The position numbers were made by a program, and so were the translations under genes. From positions 62,001 to 126,000 of the forward strand of contig CALLIK010000006.1 of NCBI GenBank assembly GCA_938009235.1: a stretch of DNA of 64,000 nucleotides. Reading direction: 5' to 3'. Below the pieces are notes generated by a model. The model saw nothing but the letters and a program-made list of their open reading frames with translations, ran no database searches and had not been told where the DNA came from. Each line of letters opens with the position of its first letter. Within the stretch, counting starts at the first letter, position 1. This document shows positions 63,869 to 64,000 of the stretch, one piece after another. The stretch comes from an uncultured Caulobacterales bacterium (GTDB lineage Bacteria > Pseudomonadota > Alphaproteobacteria > Caulobacterales > Maricaulaceae).

Positions 63869-64000
63869 CTCCCGTGCTTTACATTGGGGGGACTCGCAAG
63901 TCCAATGACCAACGCTTTTGATTTGGGGGAACCTTGGTGAACTGAAGCGACCTGCCTCTAATCGCTCTATTGTTTGTAATAGGCTTTGGCATTTGCGCAA

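Noticed and set aside
63869-64000. Extension of the FrnE-like gene to the right edge
   Set aside because: The extra 44 residues lack homology-like features and the Met at 63868 gives the usual family length.
1-64000. tRNA, rRNA, CRISPR array, prophage or insertion sequence
   Set aside because: No cloverleaf T-arm words, rRNA motifs, regularly spaced repeats, transposase or integrase genes were recognised by reading both strands; a dedicated tRNA or Rfam scan would be the decisive check.

Overview
The window looks like a chromosomal segment of a marine, stalk-forming alphaproteobacterium of the Hyphomonadales/Maricaulales type (relatives of Hellea, Litorimonas or Algimonas). Three things point there. 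CtrA is near-identical in layout to the Caulobacter protein, and it lies close to SciP, the CtrA inhibitor. The four GANTC sites upstream of sciP suggest CcrM/GcrA cell-cycle control. An alginate catabolic operon, many lipoproteins, a TonB receptor and a moderate base composition fit life on algae. The placement is inferred from gene content, not from a marker-gene search. I see no rRNA, tRNA, CRISPR array, insertion sequence or prophage.

Layout. 1-6546: alginate/uronate catabolism on the + strand (PL17 oligoalginate lyase cut by the window edge, hexuronate-type MFS transporter, DEH-reductase-like SDR, KDPG aldolase, KDG kinase). It ends in two RNA stem-loops, the second a terminator, followed by a fumarylacetoacetate-hydrolase-fold hydratase. 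Together these genes would take unsaturated uronate (DEH) to KDG, KDPG, pyruvate and glyceraldehyde-3-phosphate. 6547-7397: 850 bp with no convincing gene. 7398-14897: amidohydrolase lipoprotein, ABC-F ATPase, a TetR regulator with a DM13 lipoprotein, rhodanese lipoprotein and uvrB.

15134-22539: a regulatory block. It holds a TadG-like protein, ctrA, a divergent FliJ-like protein, an operon of EF-hand protein, ECF sigma factor and probable anti-sigma factor, a MinD-like protein without a P-loop, sciP and mnmA. 22634-28041: dodecin, a small membrane protein, a Tat-exported dienelactone hydrolase, a SulP transporter and phoR-phoB. 28301-36727: a three-gene RND efflux operon whose adaptor has three N-terminal membrane helices, then an M13 peptidase. 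36856-43864: an oxidative catabolism block (atypical SDR, HCCA-isomerase-like protein, GMC oxidoreductase, coniferyl-aldehyde-type dehydrogenase, TonB receptor).

44019-53594: GNAT acyltransferase, zinc-type CDF exporter, a probable envelope operon (DUF350, serine protease, extensin-like, TerB-like), rlmN, and an xseA-DUF2093-M23-chorismate mutase run. 53591-62755: lipid A and envelope genes (lpxL, lpxK, waaA, DUF374 acyltransferase, a divergent tyrosine phosphatase, MsbA-like ABC exporter, a CysQ phosphatase fused to DUF4170, pmbA). 62765-63868: a MAPEG protein and a FrnE-like DsbA-family protein.

The most unusual items are the EF-hand/ECF operon, the CysQ-DUF4170 fusion with a possible internal start, the membrane-anchored RND adaptor, the P-loop-less MinD-like protein beside sciP, the M23 peptidase with a Cys in place of a zinc-ligand His, and the structured leader between kdgK and the hydratase gene.
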